Source: Gordius sp. MW1 (Eukaryota > Nematomorpha > Gordioida > Gordea > Gordiidae). Taken from it: a DNA stretch of 64,000 bases. The translations under genes and the position numbers were made by a program. Positions 1 through 12,245 of the stretch are shown here, in pieces. The notes under the pieces were generated by a model, which saw only the letters and a list, made by a program, of their open reading frames with translations, searched no databases and was not told the origin of the DNA. Where the stretch lies: assembly GCA_964036665.1 (NCBI GenBank), contig OZ038530.1, positions 10,380,501 to 10,444,500 on the forward strand, given 5' to 3'. Each line of letters starts with the position of its first letter. The first letter of the stretch is position 1.

Positions 1-75
1 AGTCAAAAAAACTCCGGGATTCTAACCCAAAAACTAGTTAAATTGCATAGCAATTAAAAGTAAACAACTTTTATT
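1..75. repeat. Fragment of Helentron-like array repeat
   Basis: Nearly identical to 19208-19283: a stretch with CTCCGGGATTCTAACCC followed by AAATTGCATAGCAATTAAAA, the reverse complement of the terminal palindrome of the family described at 8974, 11258 and 44951. Cut by the window edge. Confidence 0.6.
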
Positions 76-365
76 TATATATAAAAATGAAACTATGTAT
101 ATATGTGTGTGTGTATGCCGCCACCAATTTTGGAGAACTACCGGACCGATTTGGCTCAAAATTTCACAGTTTATTTCCCACACTCCGGAGCGTGTTTTAA
201 GATATGTTCCAGCCAAATCGGTCAAGTAGTTTTCGAGATATTGGGTTTTATGCGTTTTGACGTTGTATCGAACGTCAATCAAACGCCCTCATCACGTACT
301 GTCTATCTATATCTATCGTGTAGTGTAGGTAGTGTGATAAATGCAGTAGGCATGTGTTGCGGAAA
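76..365. repeat. Interspersed repeat with a GGACCGATTTGGCTC core
   Basis: Carries CCGGACCGATTTGGCTCAAA and the inverted partner CCAAATCGGTC, plus a short TG microsatellite near 105-116. The same unit recurs in opposite orientation at about 21070-21245, inside a RASSF intron. The family was not identified and no coding capacity is credible. Confidence 0.55.
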
Positions 366-584
366 ATGAAAACTTTTTACGCACTTTGAAACATATCAAA
401 GCCATTTTTTGCTTATTTTTCACGTCAATTATTATTAATTTTATTATTATAAGACAGTCGTGTCCCCCCCCCCTCCTGCGTGGCTAAATAAATTAAAAAA
501 TCTAATTTTGTAATTTTTTGCACGTTAAATAAGAAGAAAAATGAAAATACTTTTAACAAAGTGCCAATAAATGTTGATATATCC

Positions 585-1450
585 ATGGGCGTACCCAGGT
601 TTTGAATCAGGGGAGGGGGGCAGATTAAAAAAAAAGGTCTTGACTACCCAAAAATTTTCCTGAGAGCAAAAAAAAATAAAAAAAACGTCTCGACTATCCA
701 AAAATTTTCCTGCGACCGTAATTTAAATTTCATTTTACCAAAATAATTTATATTTATGTGTAAATTCGCTAATACGCATCTGTATTATTTTGAGTTAAGT
801 TCAAATAGGGGGGGGGGCAGCCGCGCCCTCTGCCCCCTGGCTAATAGAGGGGGGGGGCATATAGATAAATTTCAATAGATTGAATATATCAAATATAATT
901 GGTAAGTGTTTATTATGCACAAAATTTTAAACAAATAGTTAAAGAGGGTCCAAGGCCCAGGCCCACCCAAGAGAGAAAACCTGGCTCCATGGCCCCCCCC
1001 AAGGAAAAAATCTTTGGCCCCCTGGCCCTTCAAGCAATTTTTTTTATTTTTATGTAATTAGAAACAATATCATAATCATGGGCGTAGCCAGGGGGGAGGC
1101 TGCCCCCCCCCCTAATTAGCCAGGGGGAAGCAAGGGGCGCGGCTGCCCCCTTCCTAATTTAAAAGAAGGATTTCAATACAAAAACCCTTAAAAATTAAAA
1201 AAATTATGTTTTACCGCCCCCCCCCTTAATTAGCCAGGCGGGGGCAGGGGGCGCGGCTACCCCCCCCCCCTAATTAAAAAAAGGATCAAATTTCAATACA
1301 AATACCCTTAAAAATTAAAAAAAAAATTATATTTTGCCCCCCCCCTAATTTAAATTACGGTCGCAGGAAAATTTTTGGATAGTCAAGCAAAAAATTTTAA
1401 TAATCTGTTCCCCCCCCCCCCCTAATTCAAAACCTGGGTACGCCCATGGT
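585..1450. mobile_element. Composite inverted-repeat element, CATGGGCGTACCCAGG termini
   Basis: The left end CATGGGCGTACCCAGGTTTT is matched in inverse orientation at 1425-1450. Inside are C/G homopolymer tracts and a second unit near 1080-1270 with the GGCGTAGCCAGG motif, so this looks like one non-autonomous element nested in another. Flanks are TA-rich and no unequivocal target duplication can be read. By analogy with the 8-bp duplications at 24621 and 56966 a hAT MITE is likely. Confidence 0.5.
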
Positions 1451-1454
1451 ATAT

Positions 1455-2060
1455 ATTCTGCTAATACACCCGGGTAAATGGCAAAACAACGTTTGATTTT
1501 TCGTTAAATAAACTATATGCGTATCCGTATCCGCCTTTTGTTTATAGTTTCATAAAGACCAGGCGCAATATTTTTTTTTTGATTATAGGTAAATATGACT
1601 TAAAAAAATTTGCTTCATAAAAATTTAAATTCGAACATTATTGAGGTAAAATTTTGTGTTTTTAACCACCTTTAAAAATATCAATTATTATTATTTTTCG
1701 TATAGTTGAGTTTTTAAAAAAAAATTTTGGTAGTTTAATTTTCTTATTTAAATTTTTTAATTTTTTTTTATATGGCAAAACAACGTTTGCCGGGTCAGCT
1801 AGTTACATAATAAAATGAAACAATAATAGAACAAGCGGACGGCCAAAAAGTCATATTATCAATGGTAGTAACAGGAAAAATATATTAATTTAATTTTTCA
1901 TAAAAAAAAAATTTTGCCCTCTCCGGGAATCGAACCAGCAAATCAGAACGTTCGCCGGGGTTCGAACCCACATTAATAGAGGCATAGGCTTTTGTAGGGG
2001 CACAGGCACCCATATCAGTAGAGGCATAGGCCCTTGTAGTGGAGGGCATAGGGTAATTAT
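1455..2060. repeat. Repeat debris: GGCAAAACAACGTTTG repeats and inverted array fragment
   Basis: The motif GGCAAAACAACGTTTG occurs near 1480 and again at 1774-1789, and inverted at about 20938-20960. From 1828 to 2055 there is an inverted fragment of the Helentron-like array, with GCGGACGGCCAAAAAGTC and the T-arm-like GGGTTCGAACCC in reverse orientation. No gene seen. Confidence 0.45.
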
Positions 2061-2394
2061 AGCAATTAATTTCGAATCCTTTTGAGTAAATCTCGAATCG
2101 AATATTTACTTGCTGAGATTTGAAAATCCGAATCGAATCTTCAAAAAATTATTTTCTTTAAATTTATTTTAGACGAGACGAATATAATTAGACTATTTTT
2201 GTCTTTCCGCAAATCAGTATTTCTTAATTATTGAATTTAAATTTTATAAACATACAGAGAATGTATTAAAAATTGTTTTTAACATATAATATAGAAGTAA
2301 GTAAATGAATTGCGGGTTTATCGATAATAATCAGAAGATAGCCACCATAAGAATGGGTTTAAATCTAATTTGAGCATTATATATACATATCTTG

Positions 2395-2595
2395 CTTAGT
2401 GTGTGATTAGAAAATTAACTATGGCATACTGATGAGCTCTAATAAGAGCGAAAACGTTATATGTCTGTTATCATTTTCGAAGTCACATTCTAAGAAAGAT
2501 AGGGATAAATATATTCAAATTAGTCTCTAATTAAATCGCCGATAGATGGCGCTAATTAGGGTAAACTTTTAAGTTAATTGCGGCACTCCTGAAAG
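2395..2595 (+). repeat. Hammerhead-bearing interspersed repeat, copy 1
   Basis: About 200 bp shared with 34283-34456: hammerhead core, then TTAGTCTCTAATTAAA, GATAGATGGCGCTAATTAG, and the end CGGCACTCC...GGGGTTATT. Hammerheads of this kind are known from the LTR-like ends of Penelope-like elements and from retrozymes. Assignment to such an element is inference, because no reverse transcriptase remains beside it. Confidence 0.65.
2401..2488 (+). ncRNA. Hammerhead self-cleaving ribozyme (predicted)
   Basis: All core parts are present in order. CTGATGA lies at 2429-2435. A perfect stem II GCTCT/AGAGC with AATA loop covers 2436-2449. GAAA follows at 2450-2453, then a short stem III (CGT/ATG around a TAT loop, with one bulged A), and the cleavage triplet GTC at 2463-2465. 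Stem I is long and imperfect: 2402-2415 (TGTGATTAGAAAAT) pairs with 2473-2487 (ATTTTCGAAGTCACA). Cleavage would fall after 2465. The weak point is the bulged A in stem III. Confidence 0.7.
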
Positions 2596-2601
2596 GGGTT
2601 A

Positions 2602-2758
2602 TTAATTGCTATGCAATTTATGGGCTCGCTTTCCATTTTCCGAAGTAACGTAACGCACCGAACGCTTCCGCACCCAATTAATTAATTGCTATGCAATTTA
2701 TGGGCTCGCTTTCCATTTTCCGAAGTTACGTAACGCACAACGCGTCCGCACCCAATTA
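2602..2758 (+). repeat. Two tandem copies of the Helentron-like 5' end
   Basis: An 80-bp unit beginning TTAATTGCTATGCAATTTAT and containing TTTCCATTTTCCGAAGT...CGCACC is present at 2602-2681 and 2682-2758. It matches the start of the insertion at 44951. Confidence 0.7.
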
Positions 2759-2766
2759 ATCTACAC

Positions 2767-3326
2767 ACGCTTCGATTTTTTAAATTAATGCATAAGAGTT
2801 TGTGCTAAAAAATGCATACTCTTTTCAATTTTTTTTTAATTCTTAAAAATCAGAAATTATAGGATTAAATGAATATAATATATAGTTCATAAATAGTATA
2901 AAAGGTATGTAGAGACCAAGAAATGACTATCAATTATTTAGATAAAACAATAATATAGCAACTTCAAATTGTAAAAGACTTAATAAAAATGATGAGCAAA
3001 TTTTAATTAAAAATTAATGATATAACCAACCTTAGTTTCTTTATCACACATTAATTAGTCTTTTTTCAAAGCCATATATTCGTAATGCATCCCTTATATA
3101 GCCAAATATAATCAAAATGGCATCGCAAAAATAAATGAAAATAGCCAAAAGTAAGGGAATTTCTTCTTGTTCATTTAAAGTTTGCGATTTTTTAATTTTA
3201 ATATTAACCTTAATATATGTGAATAAATCTAAGAGAAAAAACCTTTTTTTCTTTGCTGATATGTCTTTTTTTACGAGGGATTAAAAATTGCAATATAGCC
3301 ATGTTAAATAGGTTCTGGTGGGAACC
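2767..3326. other. AT-rich stretch, no gene seen
   Basis: AT-rich sequence without an open frame of interest or a recognisable repeat. Confidence 0.4.
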
Positions 3327-3560
3327 GGTGAAAGTCGCAGAAAAAAGCAGCAGAATTGGTCAGAACTGGTCACATCAAGATTGGTCAGGAGGGTTAGGGC
3401 TAGAGTTAGTGTTTTAGGTCAGCCTTTTAGGTTCGGGTTAGGGTTAGATGCACATCAAATTCCTTCCCCATTTGAGATTTAATTATAATATATTGATTAT
3501 CTAAAATCTTGTCTGACCAGTTCTGACCAATTCTGCTGCTTTTTTTCTGCGACTTTGACC
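3327..3560. mobile_element. MITE with about 45-bp terminal inverted repeats
   Basis: The left arm 3327-3371 (GTCGCAGAAAAAAGCAGCAG, then AATTGGTCAGAACTGGTC) is matched almost base for base by the inverted arm 3514-3560. The spacer is about 140 bp. There is no coding capacity, and target duplications cannot be resolved. Confidence 0.75.
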
Positions 3561-3618
3561 CCGATTCGTTCTGGTACAGGCGTCCGACACTTTCATGAAT
3601 TATGCATATATTTTGTAA

Positions 3619-3788
3619 GGTGGTCCGTCAACTCGCCGAATTTAATGTCCCCAAGCTAAAAAAGGTCCCCTAATTTGTGATTGGTTGAATGGGGGACGAT
3701 TTTAAGCTTGGGGACATTAAACAACCAATCAGAAAATGTCCCTTGGTGAGTTTCGGCGAGATTGTTTTCGGCGAGTTGATAGGGCACC
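3619..3788. mobile_element. Mutator-type MITE, copy 1, 9-bp TSD ATTTTGTAA
   Basis: Termini GGTGGTCCGTCAACTCGCCG and CGGCGAGTTGATAGGGCACC are inverted repeats. The flanks 3610-3618 and 3789-3797 are both ATTTTGTAA. Nine-base duplications are typical of Mutator-like elements. Relatives lie at 6108, 22696 and 32853. Confidence 0.8.
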
Positions 3789-3797
3789 ATTTTGTAA

Positions 3798-6107
3798 ACA
3801 TATGATTATTATTTATTTTTTAATAATGAAGATGATAAAAGTTGTAATTATGAAAAAAGTTGTTTATAATATTTTTTAAGTAATTTAATAATCATATTTA
3901 GATAATATTTTATTTTTATAAATATTAACATTTATAAATATTACTAAACAAATAATTTAAACAATTTTGTAAGTGTTCTAGTTATATTTAATAGGAATAA
4001 ATATATAAAGACAGCAATATTATTAAAGAGATGGATATACTAGTTTTGTGTTTGAATGATTATACTAAAGAGGCAATTGCTAAAGATATTAATAGATATT
4101 TATAAACAGATTAATATAAATGTTGTAATTATTAATAAACAGTATTTATAATATTTTTATAAGTATTTTAATGATCATATGTAGATAAGATTTTATTGCT
4201 ATAGTATTAACATTTATAAATATATAAACAAATAATTCAAACAATTTTGTAAGTGTTCTTATAGTTATATCTAATAATAAATATATAAAGACAGCAATAT
4301 TATTAAAAAGATAGATATAGTAGTTTTGTGTTTAAATGATTATACATTAGAGGCAAATGCTAAAGATGTATAGGAATTAATTAGGATAATAGTTGTAATA
4401 TTAAATAATTTTTGTAAGTGTTATAATCACTATGTTAAAATAAGATAAGTGTTATAATGATTGAGATTTACTCTTTAAGGATAATAATTTTCTGAATCCA
4501 CCTATGTTAAAATAGACTATCTAACGACTGTCATACATACAAAGAATAATATTTGTTGATTTCAAATCAATCTAAATTATATTAACATTATATTGTAAAT
4601 CAGATACATCGTCTGGTTTTTGAGCACACATGTAGGATGAGGCATAATATAAAAACATAAAGTTAAAGGATTATAAATATTATTATAAAGCCATATAAGC
4701 CTACTAATATTATCACTTGTAAGTGAGTCTTATTTATTTATTTATTGAATAAACTCTCTTCCTCTGAGAGATGTGAAGCAAATTTAATTTGGTTTTGGTG
4801 TTTGCTTTCAAGATCATTAGCTAAAAATTATATTAAAACTAATATCTAAAGGGATTTACTTTAATGAATGTCTTGAAATCCTTGAAGAGCTTCAAGCAAT
4901 AAATGTGCATCTTCAAGAGAACCTAATATGTTAATAACTTTAATTAAATTGTTATTTGAAGTATTGCAAGTAGGTAATGATGATTTTAAAAATATTAAGA
5001 TTGAAAATTAATAACATAAATTAAGACTTAATGTTATTCAGATTGTTTGAAGTATTGCAAGTTATAATGTTTAATAAAAAAAGATAATGTGGAAGTGATT
5101 AACATTCAATTATATAACATACAATTATAACTTTATTTCTATTCATCAATAAATAAAGTTTAAATTCTAATATATACAATTAGTAATATTATAATGTCTA
5201 AACTTAAAAGAAGTACTTAGTATTAATAATTATTCAAAAAACTTCAAATATTTATTATTTATCTTAAATTAAATGTTGATTCTGACATATAGGCTTTGCT
5301 CTTGCAAAGTTTGTTGAACTATTCCCTAAAGGTATAGGATATCATTATAAATGATGGGTATGTAAAATATTGTATAAAAATGCGATGTTTATAATGTTGA
5401 AGTGATTAACATTCAATTATATAACATACAATTATAACTATATTTCAATTGATCAATGATTAATAAAGTTTACATTCTAATATATACAATTAGAAATATT
5501 ATAATGTCTTAACTTAAAAAAAGTACTTAATATTAATAATTATTCAAAAAACTTCAAATTTATTTTGAAATTTTACCTCTCATTTTGATTCGGTTATCTT
5601 AGAATTTAAATTGATAATGTTTGTTATTATATATTAAGACTATTTCCTTCTGTTTGGAAATGTTATAGGATATCATTATATACAATGACTTATGCAAAAA
5701 TAATGTATAAAATGGTATATATCTAATGCGGAAGTGATTCACATACAATTATCTAACATTCAATTATAAATTTATTTTAGTTCATCACTTAATTATAAAG
5801 TTTACATTTAAATTTAAACTTAGATGCTAATATATATATAATTAATATTATAATGTTTAAACTAAAAAAAATTACTTATTTTTAATTGTTATACAACAAA
5901 ACTTTGAATAATTATTATTCATTGTAAATATAAAATTAAGTTTTTAAGTCTTGTTTGTAATTCAGTTATTTTAAAATTTTACCTCTCATTGTGATTGGGT
6001 TATCTTAGAAAGAATTTTGATTGAGTTATCTTTGTGTCGGACGGTTGCCCAAAAACCGTTAAATAACTGATGATAACCAAAAATCAGCTGATTGAGACGG
6101 ATTTTTC
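3798..6107. repeat. AT-rich region with internal direct repeats
   Basis: A unit of about 200 bp at 3885-4085 recurs at 4150-4360. A unit of about 170 bp containing AACATTCAATTATATAACAT recurs near 5100-5290, 5403-5575 and, more diverged, 5738-5910. The stretch lies between two Mutator-type MITE ends (3619 and 6108), so it could be the interior of a larger, decayed element. No gene seen. Confidence 0.5.
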
Positions 6108-6366
6108 GGTGCCCTATCAACTCGCCGAAAACCATCTTGCGGAATTCACTCTGGGATATTAATGATCATCTCCCCTATATCATAAAGAATGTCTTAAATT
6201 GAGTATCTTTTATAACAATTATCAATTTTATTTTTAAAATGCCTAACTTTAACTTAAATCCGAAAGTGAATGATTAATAAGGTTTTTTGTTAGGGGACAT
6301 TTTCTAATTGGGGACATTTTTAAACCTTGGGGCATTCAATTCGGCAATCGGCAAGTTGACGGGCCA
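6108..6366. mobile_element. Mutator-type MITE, copy 2
   Basis: Starts GGTGCCCTATCAACTCGCCG and ends with an inverted, decayed partner (CGGCAAGTTGACGGGCC). The interior resembles the copy at 22696. Flanking duplication is not recognisable. Confidence 0.6.
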
Positions 6367-6825
6367 AATAATTTTTTTTATACTGGCCAAAATATCGGTT
6401 GAATTAAGAATAATTTAGTGCTCGTATTAAAAACAAAACACATTGCAAAATTTATTGTTTTAATATATGCAACATTTAAGTTATTGATACAAATTAAATT
6501 TGCTAACTAAAATCTCTTTTGCGGTGAATAGAAGATACCAATCTAAAATTACATCTAGCCTAATGCTCAGCAGAGTATAAGCTAGTACATAGGTTGCATA
6601 TCACTGAGCAAAATATTTGATTTTGAGAATTTAACCAATTCTCACTTATAAATAGATTTAGCGTAAATTTTAGGCAATGTGTTCAAAAAACCGCAGTTAT
6701 TTATCATTTATAAATATTACCATTTATCCGATTCTCGCTTATACATTTTCGACTGTATAAGCTTTTTAAGTATATTCCTCAGTATTTATTTAAAAGCCTG
6801 AAACTAAATTAAAAAAATTATAATT

Positions 6826-8300
6826 ATCGTATCCGGAGATACGAGGATATCTCCCCCCCCCCCCGTTCTTTTATAAAAAGAAACGCCGCCGCTCACTATA
6901 CGTGGTACGTATGTTACTTTTTCTTTCCCCCATGCCCCCTGACACAAAAGGTTAATTGATTGTAACATCTGTGTACTGAATATATACATAGAACTTTATT
7001 CCTTTACATTTAATATCTAGTACGCGTATGTTATTCCCCCCCGACGCGCTTATACGTATTTGTTATTTCTATCAATACGGATCATTGACTTTTACATACT
7101 CGAGAGTTGCGTGATTTTATTCATTAATTATTTTATTCTGGAGTTGGATATAAATAAATAAATCAGAGACGATATGCAGAAGAATTATACCATACGATTA
7201 CCGGGGAAAAGGTTTTCCCCGGCCCAATATATTCCTTGATCCTAAATAACCTATCCCCCTTTCTTAAATCCCAATAGATTCTTTCAAAGAGATACACTTC
7301 GTATTTTTTACATACTTGGATTTTGAATAAAGAAAAACCAGAAATTGCGTTACGAAAATGGTGTCCAGAAGATAAAAAATATTCCACCCTCGTATATTCC
7401 TATTCATCATATCCAAAATCGCATCCTGCACAAATATAAATTTCCTCTATGTAAAGAAAACAGGATTGAAAGTGGCTGAGAAGTTATTCGAAACAAATCA
7501 CCCCTACCATGAATTATCGACTAATTGCGTCAAAACTTATTAAAAACGGGATCGTACTTGGAAAATTCAGGTCGGGTCTGAGACATCCATAATTGTTAAG
7601 GCAGCAGGAGTCTCCTTAATTTTCAGATGAGGGCAAGAGTTCCTCATGTATGGAGGTAAAGGCATATTAAAATGCTGAGAATTTCTCATTTTAGATGGAT
7701 TTCAGAACGACAATAACAGAATTATCCAATAAAAAGAAATTCATAGAGCCGGGATTCAGTTACCTATAGAGCGGGGAAGAAAATTATTATTGGAATATTC
7801 CAGGAGTATTCCCACAAGCCATAGATGAGGTATTTATAATTATCCCGTTGGCCATGAATACTTAATTCTTCAAAAGAAGAGACCACGTGATTGCTTTGAA
7901 GGATACACATGTCGTATATAATAATTTTTGGATAGTTAGTATAATATTTTTGATATATTATATTGTTACTATTAATATCATGTAAACCCATAATCAGAAC
8001 GTTGTTGATAAATCCATCCGATTGCATTATATCAATTATTCTTTTATCTACCCCTGGTCCTAATTTTTTTTGGAAAAAGGGAAGGTATCGTATCCGGAGA
8101 TACGAGGATTACCCGAGAGTTGCGTGATTTTATTCATTAATTATTTTATTCTGGAGTTGGATATAAATAAATAAATCAGAGACGATATGCAATAGAATTA
8201 TACCATACGATTACCGGGGAAAGGGTTTTCCCCTGTCCAATATATTCCTTGATCCTAAATATAAATACCCTATCCCCCTTTCCAGAATTTGCGTTACGAA
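6826..8300. repeat. Repeat block with a duplicated 180-bp segment
   Basis: The hairpin TCGTATCCGGAGATACGA occurs at about 6829 and 8088. A segment containing GAGAGTTGCGTGATTTTATT and GACGATATGCA occurs at about 7100-7275 and again at about 8112-8285. Open frames on the minus strand (7163-7387, 7764-8027) resemble no family I recognise and are probably transposon remnants. Confidence 0.45.
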
Positions 8301-8973
8301 AATAGAAATTGCGTCACGAAAATAATATTAACCTTAAATAGTTATTATCTTAGAATTCAACCCACTTGATATAAATAACTTGAACAAACCAGTAAACCTA
8401 AGATGTATAAGTGTAAATTACCATAAAATATATTTTGATTTCAATATCTGCTCAACTCAACAAATTATAACGTTCAAAGCTCTGACTTATATTCCCCCCC
8501 CCCCCTTATCAACATGTTAAGCAAAGTGTAATTTTTTTGTACCGATGTTCACAGTAAAAGTAGTCCAGGGTTTTTGAAGAAATTTAGTTTTCGGTTTTTC
8601 CAAAATTGCTGAAGGGAGGTGAGTCAGTTGTTTATCAAATTTCATATAACTTTTAATTGGTATTTATTTAAGGAATGAATATAAATTAAATTAATGTGCA
8701 GAAACATAAGCCATTCTTACAAATATAAAAATTAGTACATATGTATCTACAAATGCGAAGAAAATATGGTTTATAAAATATGGCTTTTATAATTCGAACA
8801 TAATGATATATAATTCAAAACATATGTGCATCTAAGATTAAACCGTTTTCTTTACATTCTTATAAAAAATTAAAAAATGTGATTAAAAAATAAAGTGTTT
8901 GAAATTTATTTGAATAACTTAATTAATAAATATCGCGCATAATTTACCGTAACTTTTAAGTTACACCACTATA
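8300..8973. other. AT-rich stretch, nothing recognisable
   Basis: AT-rich with a poly-C run near 8495. No coding frame, RNA gene or repeat identified. Confidence 0.35.
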
Positions 8974-10503
8974 TTAATTGCTATGCAATTTATGGGCTCA
9001 CTTTGCATTTGTTTACTTTCACGCCCTGTCACGTCACGTCCCACTTTTTTTATCCCGTTATTTTTGCTTTTGCCCCTCTTCGCAGGGTGTTATCGTGTTG
9101 ACCAATGAAAATTTCGGTCTACTGCCCGTTTTTTTGCTCCATTTGTTTTTTTATTTAATAATTGCCGCGTTTTTTCGACTTTGCCCAGTTATGCCTAGGT
9201 CAAATTGACGTCATATTTCGTCGTGTGTACCACCGCGATCGCTTGGGATTTTGATTTAGCCATCCTGAGTACGATACCCGGTGGCAATGACTCTTCGAAT
9301 CTCGGGGAGCGCAAATATTTTAGCTTTTTGATTTTTTTTATTATTAACCTAACATTTATAAAATTTATTGTTCTGTAAATTCCATTAATAATATAGGCTT
9401 TTTGGCCGTCTGCTGGCTACTGACCAAAGAAAAAAATGACCATTGGCCAAAATGTAAATCGGCCTATTTGCAAAAATTTTTAAATAATTGCTATTTTTGG
9501 CTCTTATGGATTTATACCCTTTTTGACAGTATCCTGTCTACTGACCAATAGAATTTTTTATTTCATATTTTTTCACCCCTATTTCAACACCTGTTGCATT
9601 TGCCTCTTTTAAACCTACATATTTTGTGCCGCTTCCCGGTGGCAACACCCCCTCCCCCCCTTACAAGGGATTATGCCTCTACTGATGTGAGTTCGAATCT
9701 CGGTACGGGCAAATTTTTGTGCTATTTGTTATTTTTTAATTTTTAACCTAACATTGATAATGTATTGTTATTGTTAACATAGGCTTTTTGACCTCCTGGC
9801 TGCTAACCAATGGAAAAAATGACCAGGAATTTTTTTTTCGTTTTTTTCAAGCCTATTTGGCCACATGTTGCATTTGCCTCATTTAGACCTACATAATAAA
9901 ATTTCTGCGCCCCCCCCCCCGCTGGGCTTTTACTTATGAGTTTGAACCTCGGTGAGGGCAAATTTTTTTGCTTTTTATTATTAAACTAAACATTGATAAT
10001 ATATCGTTCTTGTTAATAACATTCCTAATGTTAGCTTTTTGACCGTCTGCTGGCTACTACCAATGGAAAAAATTACCATTGGCCCTAGTGTGATTCGAAA
10101 TTTTTTTATTTTTTTTATATTTGGCCCTTATGGATTTATAATTATAGGGTATTTGGCCGTCTGCTGACCAATGGAAAAAATGACCACTGGCCAAAGAGTG
10201 AATCTTTTTTCTTTCTATATTTTGTCTTATATATTTATAGGCTATTTAGCCGTCTACTGACCAATGAAAATAATGACCACTGGCCAAAGTGTGAATCGAA
10301 ATTTATAATATTTTTTTACATTTGGCTCTTATGTATTTATACGCTTTGTCCGTCTGCCGACCAATATAAAAAAATGACCACTAGCCAAAGTGTGAATCCA
10401 AAATTTTTATTTTTATATATGGCTCTTATGTATTTATTCGCTTTTTGCCCGTCTGCTGATCAATGCGCGGTCGGTACAGGCAATAGCGGAGCTATTGCAT
10501 GTC
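8974..10503 (+). mobile_element. Helentron-like non-autonomous element (copy B)
   Basis: Begins with TTAATTGCTATGCAATTTAT. It continues into a decayed tandem array whose units contain GGCCGTCTGCTGGCTACTGACCAATGG-like and GACCACTGGCCAAAGTGTGA-like segments with T-arm-like GAGTTCGAATC. It ends near a hairpin CAATAGC-GGA-GCTATTG at 10481-10497. A 5' palindrome, an array and a 3' hairpin are the organisation of Helentron-derived elements. No Rep/helicase is present. Confidence 0.55.
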
Positions 10504-11257
10504 GCAGCAACGACTAGCATGTTTAAAGTGTCATGCCCTTATATAATTTCTTTCCCACATCTCACCGCACCCCCAGCTTTAGACTCGACATTTTTTTCAA
10601 CCAACGCTAACGCGACCCAAAAGCATTTTAAGATTTTCCGCCCAGCAGCATATCAAAATTATTAAAGTGTTATTGTTAACAACATTAATATTGGCTGTCT
10701 GCTCGCTACCGAGCAAAGAAAAAATGCCAATTGGCCAAAGTGTGATTAGAATAAAATATTTTGTTAAACGGACCCCCCAGGGTGGCGTTAGGGGCGAAAT
10801 AGCTAACAATTGATTTTCTTTAGCAACTGTCCCTGTATTCCGGACTGCACACAAGTCGGGCATAAATATACCTCACGTTCAACCCTTCGCCTTTTCTGAT
10901 ATAGATATGTAGTATAGAAGAGCAATAACCGTAGTGTATGATTATTTAAACCAGAGATATGTGAGGCATGCACTGTGTTTGGCTAAGCGGGGGGGGGCGC
11001 CCCCACCTAAGCCCGAAGAGCCTATATGTATTAAAATTAATAAATTAATGAAATGTGAATGTTATAATCAATAAGAAGAGTTTATTTACTTACATTTAGC
11101 TGGTACTAATACGATGTTTAAATAATTTAGAAGCCTAATTCCCATAAAAGGTGCGAAGTGTCAAAAAAATTACTAATACTAAATTATATGTATATCGGGG
11201 AACTAGGGGAATATAATATATCCATCGATGGGGCCACAGAACGAAGAAAATTCATTA
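10504..11257. other. No gene recognised
   Basis: Spacer between two Helentron-like copies. It contains one further decayed array unit (about 10680-10745) and a G run near 10990. Confidence 0.4.
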
Positions 11258-12245
11258 TTAATTGCTATGCAATATATGGGCTCGTTTTTTATTGTCCGTC
11301 CGTTGTCCGTCCGTTGTCCGTCCGTTGTCCGTCCGTTGTCTGTCCACCAAGTTATGGCGCCAGCTTTGTGACCTGGAGGTCTAGAGTTCAATCCCAGGAG
11401 AGGACGAATTTTTTTTAATTTTTTTTAAATTAAATTAATATTTTGTTCTTGTTAATACCATGGATAATATGACTTTTTGACCGTCCGCTGGCTACTGACC
11501 GATGAAATATATTGATTTTTTAAACATAAAACACAACTTTATTATTTCATTATCTATATAAATAACATAAAAACTTCTACCATTTTAATACCAGCAGGGT
11601 ATGAGTAGGTATAGCGCACAGCGGTTTATCCTGTAGGCTCGTGTTCAATCCCAGGAGAGGGCAAATTTTTTTTTTAATTTTTTTTTTAAATTAAATTAAT
11701 ATTTTGTTCTTGTTAATATCATTGATAATATAAATTCTTGACCGTCCGCTGGCTACTGACCAATGAAAAAATGACCATTGGCCAAATAAATCCAAATTTT
11801 ATTTTTTCGTTTTTGAATTGGGTATATTAGGTTAACATTGATAATTACACTATGCCCTTTCCTACAAGGGCCTACGCCTCTACTAATATGGGTCCCTGTG
11901 CCCCTACAAAAGCCTATGCCTCTACTGATGTGGGTTCGAATCCTGGCGAGGGCAAATTTTTTTATTTTTTGAATTAATATATTGTTCTTGTTAATACCAT
12001 TTAACTTCTTAAACATTTGTATAAATTAATAATTAACTAATAATTTTGCATTTAATACCCCCCTATGGGCATTCTCTCCCCTTCCCACCTTTCTAGCCCA
12101 TAAATTGCATAGCAAATATGCTACGTTTATACGGATTATAGATGAGTCGTCCCCCCGCCCCTTCCCTTCCTCCCCTTCCCCCCTCTTCTTCCCCTCCCCC
12201 TCCCCCTCCCTTCTCCCCCTTCCCACGAGGGCCGAAGGCCCGAGT
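11258..12245 (+). mobile_element. Helentron-like non-autonomous element with ATIR (copy C)
   Basis: The most complete small copy. The 5' end is TTAATTGCTATGCAATATAT. A GTCCGTCCGTT tandem run sits at 11295-11345, then array units with T-arm-like GGGTTCGAATCC. A subterminal inverted copy of the 5' end (GCCCATAAATTGCATAGCAA) lies at about 12095-12115, followed by a pyrimidine tract and a 3' hairpin GGGCC-GAA-GGCCC. An inverted repeat that is terminal at 5' but subterminal at 3', followed by a hairpin, is the asymmetric arrangement described for Helitron2/Helentron elements. Confidence 0.6.

Noticed and set aside
12026-12226. Gly/Arg/Glu-rich minus-strand frame
   Set aside because: Translation of the pyrimidine tract at the 3' end of the Helentron-like element; 48270-48669 likewise.
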